In this document: positions 1 to 11,830 of the stretch, one piece after another
Position numbering within the stretch: position 1 is the first letter of the stretch
How the letters are laid out: every line of letters starts with the position of its first letter
NCBI GenBank assembly: GCA_033961575.1
Contig: CM066736.1
Location: 11,317,501-11,381,500, forward strand
Source of the DNA: Aselliscus stoliczkanus
Lineage: Eukaryota > Chordata > Mammalia > Chiroptera > Hipposideridae
DNA: 64,000 bases
Direction: 5' to 3'
The notes under the pieces: model-generated
Database searches by the model: none
What the model was told of the DNA's origin: nothing
Seen by the model: the letters and a program-made list of their open reading frames with translations, nothing else
Made by a program: the position numbers and the translations under genes

Positions 1-2169
1 GATCTCATTTCTGTCAGCGTTCACTGGTTTTACACCTTAGTAAGTAATCCAAGAATTGAAGCATCCTGGATTCCAATTATGTGTTCTGCATCCAGGAAGA
101 CAGATGAAGCAGAAGAAAATCTGTGTGGTTTACTGTAATCTCAGTGTGCGCAGGGATACCCTTTGTGCTCAGGTCAGCCTGTATAGTTGGAGCCTGTTTA
201 GCATATGTTAGCTGAAAGTCTATGATGATATAACTCCTGTGTTTTGTCTCCCGGGGAAGCGGAGGAAAGGGACAGCAATTGGCTTCCTGAGGCAGTTTCC
301 TTTCTCGGGCTTTGAAAAACCTTTCCTTTCCCATCCGTGGTGAGCTCATTTATTGAGAGAAGAAAGACTTTGTATTTGCTTTCTAATTTTTCACCCATTA
401 TGCTTCCAAGTTTGGGTTACCTCATTTATTTCTCAAATTCTCAGTATAGTGAGGTGATAGATCTATTTAATACTGACTTGGTTTAAATTTTTCATAGTTT
501 CAATTAATTTTTTATCTGGCAGGTCCTCTTTCTCTTTGACTTATGTGAGTGGGTTTATTTCTATGCAGTCGAATATTTTGGTATAATCGTAGCAGATATA
601 TTTGAGAAACCAGTTAAAGGGATAGTTCAGTGCAAAATTAGACTGGAAGCATCCTTTAGATATTGATGTAAGTAGGTACTTTTTTGGATGCCTCTGAAAA
701 TTTCCAACCTAATTAATTATAAGAATCAGCTGATGAATACCTTAATTTTATGAAAATTCGTTTTAAAAAGTATATAGTCCCTCAAATAACTTGTTACCGG
801 TATTTTTCATTGATATTTTAAAATGAAGAGTGAAAGTAAATTTGCAACAAGAATGTGTTTAAGTATCTCTTTGAAATTTGACAGTAGCATTTAGTCATCC
901 AAATATTTTGTGAGTTTAACACCAAACCTCCAAACACTTATTCGGGTGGGTGGCCAGTTGTTGTTAGTAGCGCTGGTAGTAACTTTGCATTGAGAAGTGT
1001 CTTCAGCACGAATGTCACCCACCCGCTCATGAAGAAAGCCAAGCTTTATCTATGAAACTTGCCTTATTTTTGCAGAGGCAGGACTTTCTACCCACCTGAT
1101 TGTGTTTAATGGATTTTTCTGATTCCTCGCATTTTTAATAAATGTAATTGTCATGTAATGTTTCCGTGTGAATTAAGCCATGTCCTCCTGCTGTCCTATA
1201 ATGTCCTAATTCCCAAATAGTCTCATGTGTGGCGCTCAGTGTCCCTTTGCTTTTGAATGCCATGTTTTGCTGCTTGTCTGCGCTTCGGCCTGGCAGCATG
1301 CATCCCAACACGTTTGATGAGGTTGGTGTGAGACCATTAGCAGCAGAGCTTGCCTGGAGCTGCTCACACATGGGGGTTTGTGTCTGTGCCTCTGGCCTGT
1401 ACAACTCGGAATTAGATGAAGGCTTTCTGAGAACAGGGAGTTTGGTTTATCTTCGTTTGTACCTGATTCAGAGCTGGGGCTTAGCTGCAGTCCGTTATGG
1501 ATTAACTGTGATAAAAGCAGACAACAGTGAAGTCCAAATGGTGATACAGAATACATTTCAGTCAGGAGCTGAAATCTCTCTAACCTGTAGAAGCATTCAG
1601 GAGGTGGTATTTTGTTTCCTTGGAGCTATCCTTGCCCCACATGATGGTTGTGTTAGCATTTTATAGGTGCACAGCTGTCTGAGCATCACATAATCGTGGT
1701 TCAGATTCATCCATTCATCTAGCTAGCCAGCCAGCCCATCATGTATTCATCACAGAGATTTACACAGCGCCAGTTGTGTTCCTGGCATTGAAGCATTAAA
1801 CAGCATTCTGCACAGATTTCAACAAACTGGTACTGGTACTGGTCAACCTCGCTCTGTCCATCAACAGTTTTCTGAGGAAGTAAAATTAAGTACAGTGAAA
1901 ATGTATCCATTTAACCTAAGTAAAAAAGCTTGTGAACACAACTGCGTTAATCATTTCCAGCTCAGGTAGGAAGGGTGAGAGAGTTAGGGGTCTGGTACAT
2001 CTCGCTTTGCAGATGGCACAGGGACCTGAATTTCAGAGGTCAGAATTAGGGCCACACTTGGATCTGCCAGCATTTTTTCTTTTTTCTTGGCCAATTAAAG
2101 TCATAGGGGAAAAATGGCTATTATCTATTTTCACTCTTTGTTAAAAAGTGAGCTCTTTAAACATCTTTT

Positions 2170-2720
2170 TGAAAATGTGTTTTGACTACATAATACATTC
2201 ACCTGACTCAGAAATCAAAAGATACAAAAGGGAGGGTGTGTGGTGGGACGAGCCTTCCCCTCCTTTCAGCCTGCCACCCAGTTCCTTTTCCTGGAGCCAT
2301 CAATGTCGCCAGTTTCTTGTGCATTTGTAAGCAAATCACCCATATATGCCCTCAATCCCCACTCTTTAAAAAAAATACAAATAGTAAAATAAATACTACT
2401 TCATTGTTTGGTACCTTGCATTTTCCTGTCACAATCTCTTGACGATTATTTCACCATTTCTTATGACATAAAGAACTTTCCAGTGTTTGGTTATTGTTTT
2501 TGCGTTGGGTTTTTTGGTTTTTTATTTTTTATTTTTTTTTTTTTTGTGACTTTATGATGTTGCACTTTCTGCAGGTACCTAATTAATTTGGCCAGCCCCC
2601 TGTTGATGGATGTTAGATTGCTCGTGGCCTTTTGCTGTTGTGAACGACATTCGGTCCACGTGAATGTACCTGTTGAGCTAGTTCGTCAGAGTAGCCTCTC
2701 TGGGTCAGAGGGGCCTGTGT
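2170..2720 (-). mobile_element. Old L1M-type LINE 3' end
   Basis: Resembles the antisense of an L1ME/L1MC 3' region: AAAAGATACAAAAGGG near 2217, then the pattern of a frequent L1M tail, including TTGCTGTTGTGAACGACATT and the GGGTCAGAGGGG block near 2702. Heavily diverged; an internal poly-T run is at about 2530-2546. Confidence 0.6.
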
Positions 2721-3728
2721 CTTTGTAACTCTGACAGCATCGCCCTCTGTAGACGGTGCCCTGGAAAGTGGCAGATGGCAGTGCCTCCCATTCCCCTAGC
2801 AGCTCCTTGGCATCGCTTCTCTCCCGCTTTACAGAAAGATCACAACAGAACGCGGCCAGAAGGAACACACAGAGATTTGTCTGGTCCTCCTCCTCACTCG
2901 ACATTTCTGTAGCTCTCTGCTTTCAAGATGAATGACTCTTCGTTTCTAATCACATGGCTTTACCTAGAACCGGTCCGGTGGGACTAATAGCCCTCTTCAC
3001 CACCATTAGGGTGTCCTTTCTTGGCTTATTTGGTGCCATCTGAGGGAGAGGCGATGCTCCATTAAGACAGTAAAGCCGAAAAAAAAAGACAGTAAAGCCG
3101 ACCTGCCTCTTTTCTGTCAAATGAGTTTGGACACATGATCTTTGGGCTTCTGCCCATCATCCACGTTCCTTGAATTTTTGATGAAGGGATTAGATGGTTG
3201 AAACTTTTACCTTTACCTGTTGTGTTGAGCTGTTCTACCAGTGGAGGCTGCTGAGGAGCTGAGGGCATCTGAAACGGGTTAAGGAATCCATCACTCTGCT
3301 GTTTCTTCTCTAAGGAAATCTCCTAAGGGCCATGCTTACTGCTGGCAGAAATGACTGGGCAGGAAATTGGTATTTTGTCATCAGTTCCTGTGTCTTGTTG
3401 GGCAAGGGGTTAAATGAGAATGGATTCTTAAGATTTGCTGTTGCATTCTTGAGTTCCCAGAGTTCAGCGGCATAAATGATCTTAAAGGTGGCCACTGCTA
3501 AGTGGCATGTGACTGTAAGACAAAACCAACGTTCTCGCAAGTACTCTGGCCTCATCTCTTCACCATGCTGCAGTGTGAAAATCAGAGTCAACCCTGTTCA
3601 TGTGTCCCTTGGTGCCCAAACAGTCCTTTAAGGTTTGTTTCCATGTCTCATAGTTCATGAATGTGTCAAAAGTACTTCCAGCCATGAAAACATATTTATG
3701 ATTCCTTGTCATCTCTATTAATTCTTTT

Positions 3729-3947
3729 TTTTTTTAAAGCTAAGCTATTGCAAGCTAAGCTGTGTGCATGTGTGTATTTTTTTTTAATTGGGGAACAATG
3801 TGTTTTCCCAGGACCCATCAGCCCCAAGTCAAGTAGTTGTTTCAATCTAGTTGTGGAGGGCGTATCTCAGTGACCCATGTGGGAATCGAACCGGCAACCC
3901 TGGTGTTATGAGCACTGCGCTCTAACCCCCTGAGCTAACCGGCCGCC
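3729..3947 (-). mobile_element. tRNA-derived SINE, antisense
   Basis: Flanked by a perfect 16-bp target-site duplication, CTCTATTAATTCTTTT (3713-3728 and 3948-3963). On the minus strand it starts GGGCGGCCGGTTAGCTCAG with a tRNA-like A box, and has the B box GGTTCGATTCC and an A-rich 3' end (poly-T on the plus strand). The tail module (CAACTAGATTGAAACAACTA) recurs in the composite SINE at 20378. Confidence 0.9.
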
Positions 3948-5344
3948 CTCTATTAATTCTTTTGCTCCCTGAATTAAATTTTGCTCTCAGAGGTGGAAGG
4001 TGAAGAGATAGGATTGCCTCATTTAAGAGCATTATGTTGACGATCAGTCTCATGCCTCATCAAGGAAGAGAGACACCCACTTAGAGGTCTTAGCATCACC
4101 CTATGTATGTGGACATATTTCCTAATTTAGTTCCAAAGTGCTTGGCATGCAGCGGCAGGTTGCAGTAAGTGGCACGCGGCCTGCATCCTAAGCAGGGAGA
4201 TGCAGTGACGTAGCCCTGAGGGCTGGGACGCGCTTGACAAAGGATGCTGCCTGGCGCGGCTGCCTCAGCTTCCATCACGCTGGAAAAGAATGGCTAACGT
4301 CTCCTGTGATAATCATCCCCTCCCCGCGGACGTGAAGAGACTCTGGATTGGTTGCTTGCACTAGTCACGAGTTGAAATACCTGTCTGGGAGAGCCCTTTG
4401 ATTCAGTGCTCGTGAATTCCAATCACATCCCCCCATCCCTGCCCCAGAGTACGCAACCCAGACTTCTGTTGTTCAAGCTTCCATTCCAGGGAAGAATTAA
4501 AAATGTAGCCTTTGTCAAGCACAATGACTGCTTTAAAATCATAAGGTCACAAAGTAAATATCTCATTTCCTTTTCGTGTTCACCATAACCCTTTAAAATG
4601 TTTTATCTCTACTTTCTTCTTGGAGTAGTTTAGGAGAATAATTCTTGGAGACCAAAGCTTTCTGGGTTATTGAGTGATGTTGGCTCCCAAAGGCTCCATT
4701 TTTGTTGCCTAGGTTACTGTCATTGTTAAAGACCATTTATTGAACACATACTATCTGCTAGGTTTCTGATTGGCATGGGAAACAGAGAGAGGAACCCAGC
4801 ATGGCCTCTGTCTCAGGGCTTACAGCTTTGCGGTCTTGAACGGCAGCTTAGCGATAGGAAAGGTTTTCTCCATGCAGAGATGGACGCAAGGCCATATGGA
4901 GACCTTCACAAGTGAACTTGCTGAATCCCAGAGTGACGAACAATTATACAGATAAACAGATGAGGATTGAACGTTCAGATGCGTTTTGTACATGCTTTAG
5001 TATTAAAATGATATCAGCAAGTGATGGACTTGTTAATGTGATTTTGTAATATGTGAATTTCTCTTCATATGTTGGCAGTACCCTGAAGCACCTCCCAGGA
5101 CCCTCGGGTTTCTCAGGACAGAGCAGGAAACCTCTGAGCTAGGGACCTTTGAGGACCCGACCACTTCTCTTCCATACACCCATGATGGTGATTCTGCGGG
5201 AAGGATGTTTTGGAATGCTACCGCTGCTTATGGCAGCTTGGAGTGCTTTTGGACCTCCAGTGATCCCGAATCACTCCCTTGAGGGAGTGATGCACCTACA
5301 GAAAGTAAATATAGGGCAAAGGATTTTCCGCTAAGGCAGGGTAG

Positions 5345-5475
5345 TGATATAACCACTGGGGACTGAGCAAGGGTTTTGGAATCAGATAAACCTTAGGCAA
5401 GTTTACTTCCATGCCTCAGTTTCCCTATTTGGAAACATGATAGTACCTGGGAAAGGTAGGTCATATGATTTGTAT
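5345..5475 (+). repeat. MIR SINE relic
   Basis: Shows the MIR core order: TTTTGGAATCAGATAAACCT, GGCAAGTTTACTTCC, then ATGCCTCAGTTTCCCTATTT. Confidence 0.7.
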
Positions 5476-6257
5476 GAGGCTGGTTTGGGGTCAGGTTGGA
5501 GTTCATCAGGAAATCCTGGGCAAGAGGGCAGCCCAGGCAGAAGCAACAGGTCTGGAGGAAGGATTTCCGGGGGAAGGGGGGAGGTCAGGAAGCAGCATTG
5601 GGGTGCCCCAGGCCTGTGGGAGCACAGGTACGGTGGGCTGAAGTCATACTTGTCATGACAGCAGCCTGAGGTTCTTCACCAAGTTCCTTTTCCAGAGAGC
5701 TGTTTTGAAAGAATGCATTTACAATAGACAGGGACAGGTCATGTTAGCTTCTTGCAGAACTAATGCAGTGAGTTCATGTGAATGCTGAGTCACATTGTAG
5801 GAAAGCTTTTGAGATGACGAGGGCTTATGGAGAGGGCTGGCACTGTGTCCTAAATATCTTTTGTCTTTGCTCTCACTTGCACAGTTTTTGTATACCAATG
5901 ACATTTGTAACATTTTCTAATTTTCAAAAACATTGATCCATGTTCTCAAAGCTCTGAGCAAGCTTACGAGAGCATTACATTGAAGTATATGCTGATCATT
6001 GCCTTTTTCCTTGTCTTTGGAATTAAGCTTAGAATATTATTTATAGCCCAATTTTTCTAGTGGCTTTCCTGATCATGTATGTAGAATTTCCATCCTGGTT
6101 TACCATTCCACACCTATGGAGACTGTGAACTTGGAGTTGATCTTAGCATTTATTTTACCTTGTAGGTAAGTATGGCTTTGGTTTCCTCATGCCAGGTCAA
6201 TCTAGGGCCCAAGCAGCAAGTGGGTTTGTTACAAGGTTTAAAAATCAGTTTATTTTT

Positions 6258-6391
6258 TGGGGGCCGGCCGAGTGGCACGGTGGTTAAGCGCTGGCTTGGG
6301 AAGCCAGCGGCCCCGGTTCAGTCCCATATATGAGGGCCAGTGACACTGCCCTCAAAAAACAAAAAAAAAAAAAAAGAAAGAAAGAAAAAGA
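6258..6391 (+). mobile_element. tRNA-derived SINE, GGCCGGCCGAGTGG type
   Basis: A perfect 18-bp target-site duplication, AAAAATCAGTTTATTTTT, is at 6240-6257 and 6392-6409. Head GGCCGGCCGAGTGGCACGG, A box TGGCACGGTGG, B box GGTTCAGTCCC, end CACTGCCCTC, then a poly-A/GAAA tail. Intact enough to be a recent insertion. Confidence 0.93.
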
Positions 6392-7846
6392 AAAAATCAG
6401 TTTATTTTTCAGTTGATGAAGAAGATCAAGGGGAGGGCTGTTGAAATGTTTGCCTTTGTGCTACAAGTAAAAACAGCAACACTAGAATAGGCTACATGCT
6501 TTTGATACACGGATCCAGACACTTGAGACGGATGATGGGGAAGGCAGGGGAGAGACGCACATAGAATATGGCCAGTGTGAGTTTGAATTTCAGAACATTT
6601 AAGACATTTTACTGTTTTCCAGTACAGTGGCAGCTTCAGCTCAACTCATGAAACATTACAAAGCAGAGAACTTTTGCTTTTTATTCATATGTAAACGAGT
6701 ATGATTTATTAATTTACTCAGCACTTCAGTCTCCTGTAAGGCACTGTGGTAGACAGTGGGTTTATAATTCACTTATCAATTATTGAGCTGCAGAGGAGTT
6801 CTTCCAAGGGATGCGGAGTTACTCTGTTAAGCATTCTCTCAGTGCGGTGCTAATTTCCACACAGGCAAATCCGGATTTGAAGACGGGCAAAGGAAAACTC
6901 CAGCCCCGTTCACTTTTACATGGTCACATTCCACATTGAGAGACGTGGGCGGAGCGGTGAGGTTTACAGGGTGGCGGAACGGGGCCAGGGCCTCCAGCCT
7001 CTGCCCGCCTCCTGCTCCATCACTGTCCATTGATACGGGACCGACTGGCTGAACCTGAGTTCAGTCCCTGGATCTCTTCGGATCTTTCTGGGTGAGGCCT
7101 CTGGCCCAGGCTCCACCTACTCCCCACGTATCTCCCTGCGCTGTGGCGGTTCCTTGGGCTATGAACTCTTACCTCATGTTCACAATAAGCTTTAAAATGT
7201 ATATTGAAAATGAAATGGAAGCAGCTTGTGTCCAGCCCCCTCCCCTCACTTGCCCTTGCCCCCTCCCCACCTTTGCTGTCTTCTTACGCCTGCTGGCGCC
7301 CTTTCTCATGGTGCATTTCAGGGTTTGTCAGAGCGATGGCTACATGCCAAGGACTGTGGGTGGGGCCCCGGTGCCCACCTGCGGCCTGACCTCTAGGACC
7401 AGGGGTGCCAGGCCCCCGCTCTCCATCCCCCACCTCTGTAACGAAGCCCTTGCTTCAGCCAGGCCATGCGATCTGGATTGTGCCCCATTTATTCCTGATT
7501 CGCTGTAGCGTCCCGCTTCCCTCCTGTGTCTCCTTGTCCTTTCAGAAAGGTCCATCCAGAGTCCCGCTTACCGGAAGGAGCCTGACCGACTGTCCTGGCT
7601 CAGTGACCGTCGCCTTCCCGACTACAGCCCACAAGGCCTGCGTCTCACGGTTTCACACTCCTCCTGCCCAGCACTACTCTGAACCAGATGGCATCAGCTG
7701 GGAGGCAGGAAGGCTGTGTTTAGAGCTGAGGAGCACTTTTAAAGGCTGAAATTCACTTTTGGCTTGGGAGGCCGTGAAGGGGTAGTGCCGGTGTTCTCAA
7801 GAACCAGCAGGTGTCAGAAAAATACGGCTCACTGGACCCCAGCCCT

Positions 7847-8012
7847 AGGCTCTGATTCAGGGGCCCTGGGTGGGCCCGCAGATCTGCATGTCTGATGAGC
7901 GCTGCTGGTGCTGCTGGCCCAGGGGCCCCAGGCTCTGATTCAGGGGCCCTGGGTGGGCCCGGGGATCTGATTGTCTGATGAGCGCTGCTGGTGCTGCTTG
8001 CCCAGGGGCTGT
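7847..8012. repeat. 83-bp tandem duplication in MER5-like sequence
   Basis: Two copies, 7847-7929 and 7930-8012, each starting AGGCTCTGATTCAGGGGCCC and containing GGGTGGGCCC and GATGAGCGCTGCTGGTGCTG. They differ at only a few positions. The unit resembles the middle of a MER5-type hAT relic. Confidence 0.9.
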
Positions 8013-8064
8013 ACTTCGACAGCGCAGGTAGGGGTTTAAAGAGCACGGGCTTGGAAGCCTACCC

Positions 8065-8245
8065 ACTGGGTTCGAATCCTGATTCCAGAACTTTGTGGTT
8101 GTGTAAGTGGTTTGACATCCCTACATCTCCGTTTCCTCATATGTAAAGTGAATAAAATCGTAGTACCCACTTTATGGAATTGTGAGGATCAGGTGAGAGA
8201 AACAGCATTGTGGCAGTGTTTGCACAAAGAGAATACTGTAAATAT
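8065..8245 (+). repeat. MIR SINE relic
   Basis: GGGTTCGAATCCTGATTCCA, then CTCCGTTTCCTCATATGTAA and GAATTGTGAGGATCAGGTGA follow the MIR consensus in order. Confidence 0.8.
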
Positions 8246-8334
8246 TGGCTGTTATTAATACCCATTTCAGCCAGGAATCAGGAAACGGCACGGGTGGCAA
8301 ACGCTGACACAGGGATGAGAATAGCTGGGCTCTG

Positions 8335-8500
8335 CCAGGTGCGTCCTCAGCTACTGTTGTTACTTGTGTAATTCGGGGCAAGTTACTGAAAATCACTGAA
8401 GCCCCCGTTTCTTTATGTGTGAAGTGTAGACAGTAGTATTTGTCCGTCTTCTCTTGGTGGTTGTCAGAATAAAGTAGAGGGATATCCTGAAAGGGTCTGT
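8335..8500 (+). repeat. MIR SINE relic
   Basis: GGGGCAAGTTACTGAAAATC, CCCCGTTTCTTTATGTGTGA and a GGTTGTCAGAATAAAGTAGA block follow the MIR pattern, more decayed than the copy at 8065. Confidence 0.6.
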
Positions 8501-11229
8501 GAAGGGCATATCATGGTGGTTAACAACAGCTAATGCCGAGTGTTGTTTCTGTGCAGAGCGCTGCTAAGCCTGCCCGAGCCGGCACATTCGAGCCCTTAGC
8601 AGTGGTACAGGTCGCCCTGCCCTCGGGGTGTGAAGGGAGCCTGTGGGCGAGCTGTGTGCCCTCCACCCAAGGCCCCTGTTGTTCGCTGTGATTTCTTACT
8701 CGCCGCTGTCAGCTGTCACTTGTTTCAGTCATTTGGTTTTAGCACACCCTGCCTGTCTACCAACTTCTAAGCCTTTGTCTAGTCCAGCTTGGGGCCAAAC
8801 TAGCAGTTTCCAGTCTAGTTGGTAGAAAATGGCTACCCGAGCCGGTGTGATAGGTTTACAGGTATCTTTACATGATGGCAATCTCACTTGTAATCTTCCC
8901 GTTTTAAAAATAATCCCAAATGCTTTTCATTTTAAAGAGTGCATTTCACAGTTTGCAGCCTCAGTCTCCCTCCCAATATTAAATAGATTTAATAATAACT
9001 TTTTCCTCATGGGGACCGTGATTAGTTACATGTCGTTGATATTTGTGAAGAGCTTTGAAACTAGCCATGCTCTTTATTATGATGAGGCCTGTAGGGAGCA
9101 TAAAAAGGATTTTCAGCTTTCAGTCACACATTTGCATAATAAGTATAATCTCTTCATTGGACTAAATGCTCCAACGGTGAACATTTCCTGTTCATTTCCT
9201 GTCCCCATGAACCATTTCTTTGTGGTCACATCTTTGCCCTGTTCTAGCGCTAGGACAGAGATTGTCTAAGGAGATCGCCGAAGCAAAGCAGAGAGTGTAA
9301 GCCGCTCCCTGCGCCGAGCAGACCTGCCTTCCCTTATGAATTGTTTCCAGCGCCCACGGATGTGGGGAGAGAGAGATTTGGATTGTGTCTGCCTGCATTT
9401 GCACTGGAGCGTACTCTACTCTTGCTCCCTGGGTTCCTTTCAGGCTTAGGTCACAATAGGTGTTGGTTTGGCCTCGCTCTGGTCCCTTTGTAGACATCTG
9501 CCCGCATCACAAAGACCCCGACTTTGGCACGGTCTGCGGTGATTGGCAGTGCCTTCCCAGGCAGAGTCCAGTCCTGGAACAGTGGGGGTTGCAGGTGCAT
9601 TGGCACGTGGTGGTGGGGCGCACGCGGGCCTTGCCCACCCAGCGCCTGGCGACGCTCAGCAACACCGTCCCATCCCTGAAATATCTTGGCCTCGTGGGCT
9701 TGTCACTCCAATTAAAACTTAAACATGAAAGCAGCCCAGGCTGCCTCTCCCTTTGTGCTGCGTTTGCGCACGGACTGTGCCAGAAGCGTGTCATGGAAAC
9801 TGCGGAGGGGGTGCTGGGTTTCAGGGCTCGGTGCTTGTCAGGGGTCCATTTCTTCAAGCTCTGCATCTTGCTGGTTGCTGCTGCTAAGTGCACCTGAGAG
9901 GCTAGTTTTTGTTTGCCAACAGCAAGTCACCTTTGGGATGGTGGTGAAAGTCATTTTCCACATGTTCACAGATGCGCCTGTTACCAAGCCTCATGCTCTG
10001 ACTTATCTCTGGCAAGGACTCACAAAATAGTCTCTCTGGCTGATTGTCAAAAATTACATCATATCGGAGTAAACTGCTTTTAAATCAGACATCCATTATT
10101 CATGTATATTAACTGCTTTTTTATTTTTTTTATTGGCTGTTTTGTGTATGATTTACTCTTTTCTCACTGGCTCTCCCTTCCTCCCCAATTGTCTGTCTTT
10201 CTCATTGTTTTTTTTTAAATCTTAGCTCATCTGTGAATTTGTAGGGCCGTTCACTTAGCTTTGTACGTGAACATCTATACACAGGCCCTGCATTTTTTTT
10301 TTTTTGTCGTGAAATTTTTGACCACGTTTTTGTGGATCATATTTATGTTGAGTCAGAAGAGCAACTTGGGTCGTTTACATGAGTAAATTCTCCCCCAAGA
10401 ATGAGAAGTCTTTTTCTTTTGTATCTTTTATTTAAAAAAAAAAAAATTGAGCATCACTAGTCTTGTACTTCAAGATCTATACCAAGTGAAACTGTACCTC
10501 CCACTTCTGAAGTGGCGAAATGCATCGCATTGGTGGAAAGTGCCTTGACTTAATGTGTTCATTTGTATGTGAGGGGCATGTCTTTACTGTAAGGCCGGTG
10601 GATCATCCGCCTGTAATTGATAGATATGGCAGAGATGCAGAGCGTTTATTCATTCTCTCATTAAATATATAGAGTCCCCTTGTGTGCCAGGCACAGTACA
10701 GGTATCCAAGGAAGCCTCCTTTCACTCCAAACCGGGGTGCTGGAGGGTCCCCTCTGCATCTGGCATCCTTGTGGTCATGGCGCAGCGATCGGCCCAGAGT
10801 CGGGGCACGTGACTGTTAGAACACGAAGGACTCCTACAGTTTGCTCTGTGTATTTCACCCCAGCGCAGCACTGTTGTGGTAGATAGTCAGTATTTGTATC
10901 TTTTATGCACATTGACCTGAAGCTTTGCTCACTGTTCCTTTCAAAGTCTCGCATCTTTTGTTCCTGTGATGATTTTCCATCTTCCAAAAGTCTCTTCTGT
11001 GGAAGTTCCTTTAGTGAGGGTCTGTTAGCCACAAGTGTTCTCTGTGTTTTTATTCCCCCCCCCCAAATCTTTCTTTCACCCTCATTCTAAAGTAGTTTGG
11101 CTAGTCCTTTATAACTCGGGGTTGACAGTGGCTTTCTCTCAGCCCTTTGAAGAGATTACTGGTTGTGACGTCCATGGATGCCACGTGAGAAACTGGGTGT
11201 CAGTCGAATTGTCATTTCCTCCTAGGACT

Positions 11230-11830
11230 CTTTCTCTTCTTTTGGCTGCTTTTAAAGTCTTTTCCTTGTCTTCAATTTCATGTGGTTTCACTCTGTCTCT
11301 AGATGTGGATTTCGTTTTATTTTTCCTGTTTGGGGTTTTTAATGCTTCCTTTAGTTGTAGAAAATTCTCAGCAGTTGTCGAAATTTTCCTGCCCCTCATT
11401 TTCTGTATTCTTTCTGTCTGGACTAGTCATGTGTTAAGCCAACTTGTTCCCTCCTCTGTGCTATCCACAGCTCATTCATATTTTCCTTTTCTTCTTCTCT
11501 CGGTTGCATTCTGAATAATTTCTTAAAATCTATCTTCCAGTCCACAAAATTCTCTCTTGGGCTCTGTCTAATTACTGGTTTAACTCATCCATTGACTTTT
11601 TAATTTCTAGAAATTCCATTTTTGTTTTTCAAAGTCAGTTTTCTGCTTTTGATCCCTATACTCTTTTGTTTGTGTAAACATTTTCTTCATCTGATATCCT
11701 TGGAAGTCTAATTCGTCTGTTTGTTTTCTGCCTGTCAGTTATGATGAGGTGTTTCTTTCTGTACTTGCAATTTGGTTTTTATTGTGAGCTCATATTTGGC
11801 CGATGTTCATTTGTAGATCTCCTAAGGGGC
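11230..11830 (-). repeat. Degenerate T-rich LINE-like sequence
   Basis: Order and wording (CTCTTCTTTTGGCTGCTTTT, GTCTCTAGATGTGG, TCTAGAAATTCCATTTTTG) resemble the antisense of an old L1/HAL1 region. Divergence is high and the family call is uncertain. Confidence 0.4.

Noticed and set aside
1229..1666. Plus-strand open frame of 145 codons as an upstream FBXW8 exon
   Set aside because: Translation has no WD40 or F-box features and no splice-phase match to the exon at 17034.
6258..6391. Possible tRNA gene because of A and B boxes
   Set aside because: No cloverleaf; target-site duplication and A tail show a SINE. The same applies to the other SINE heads.
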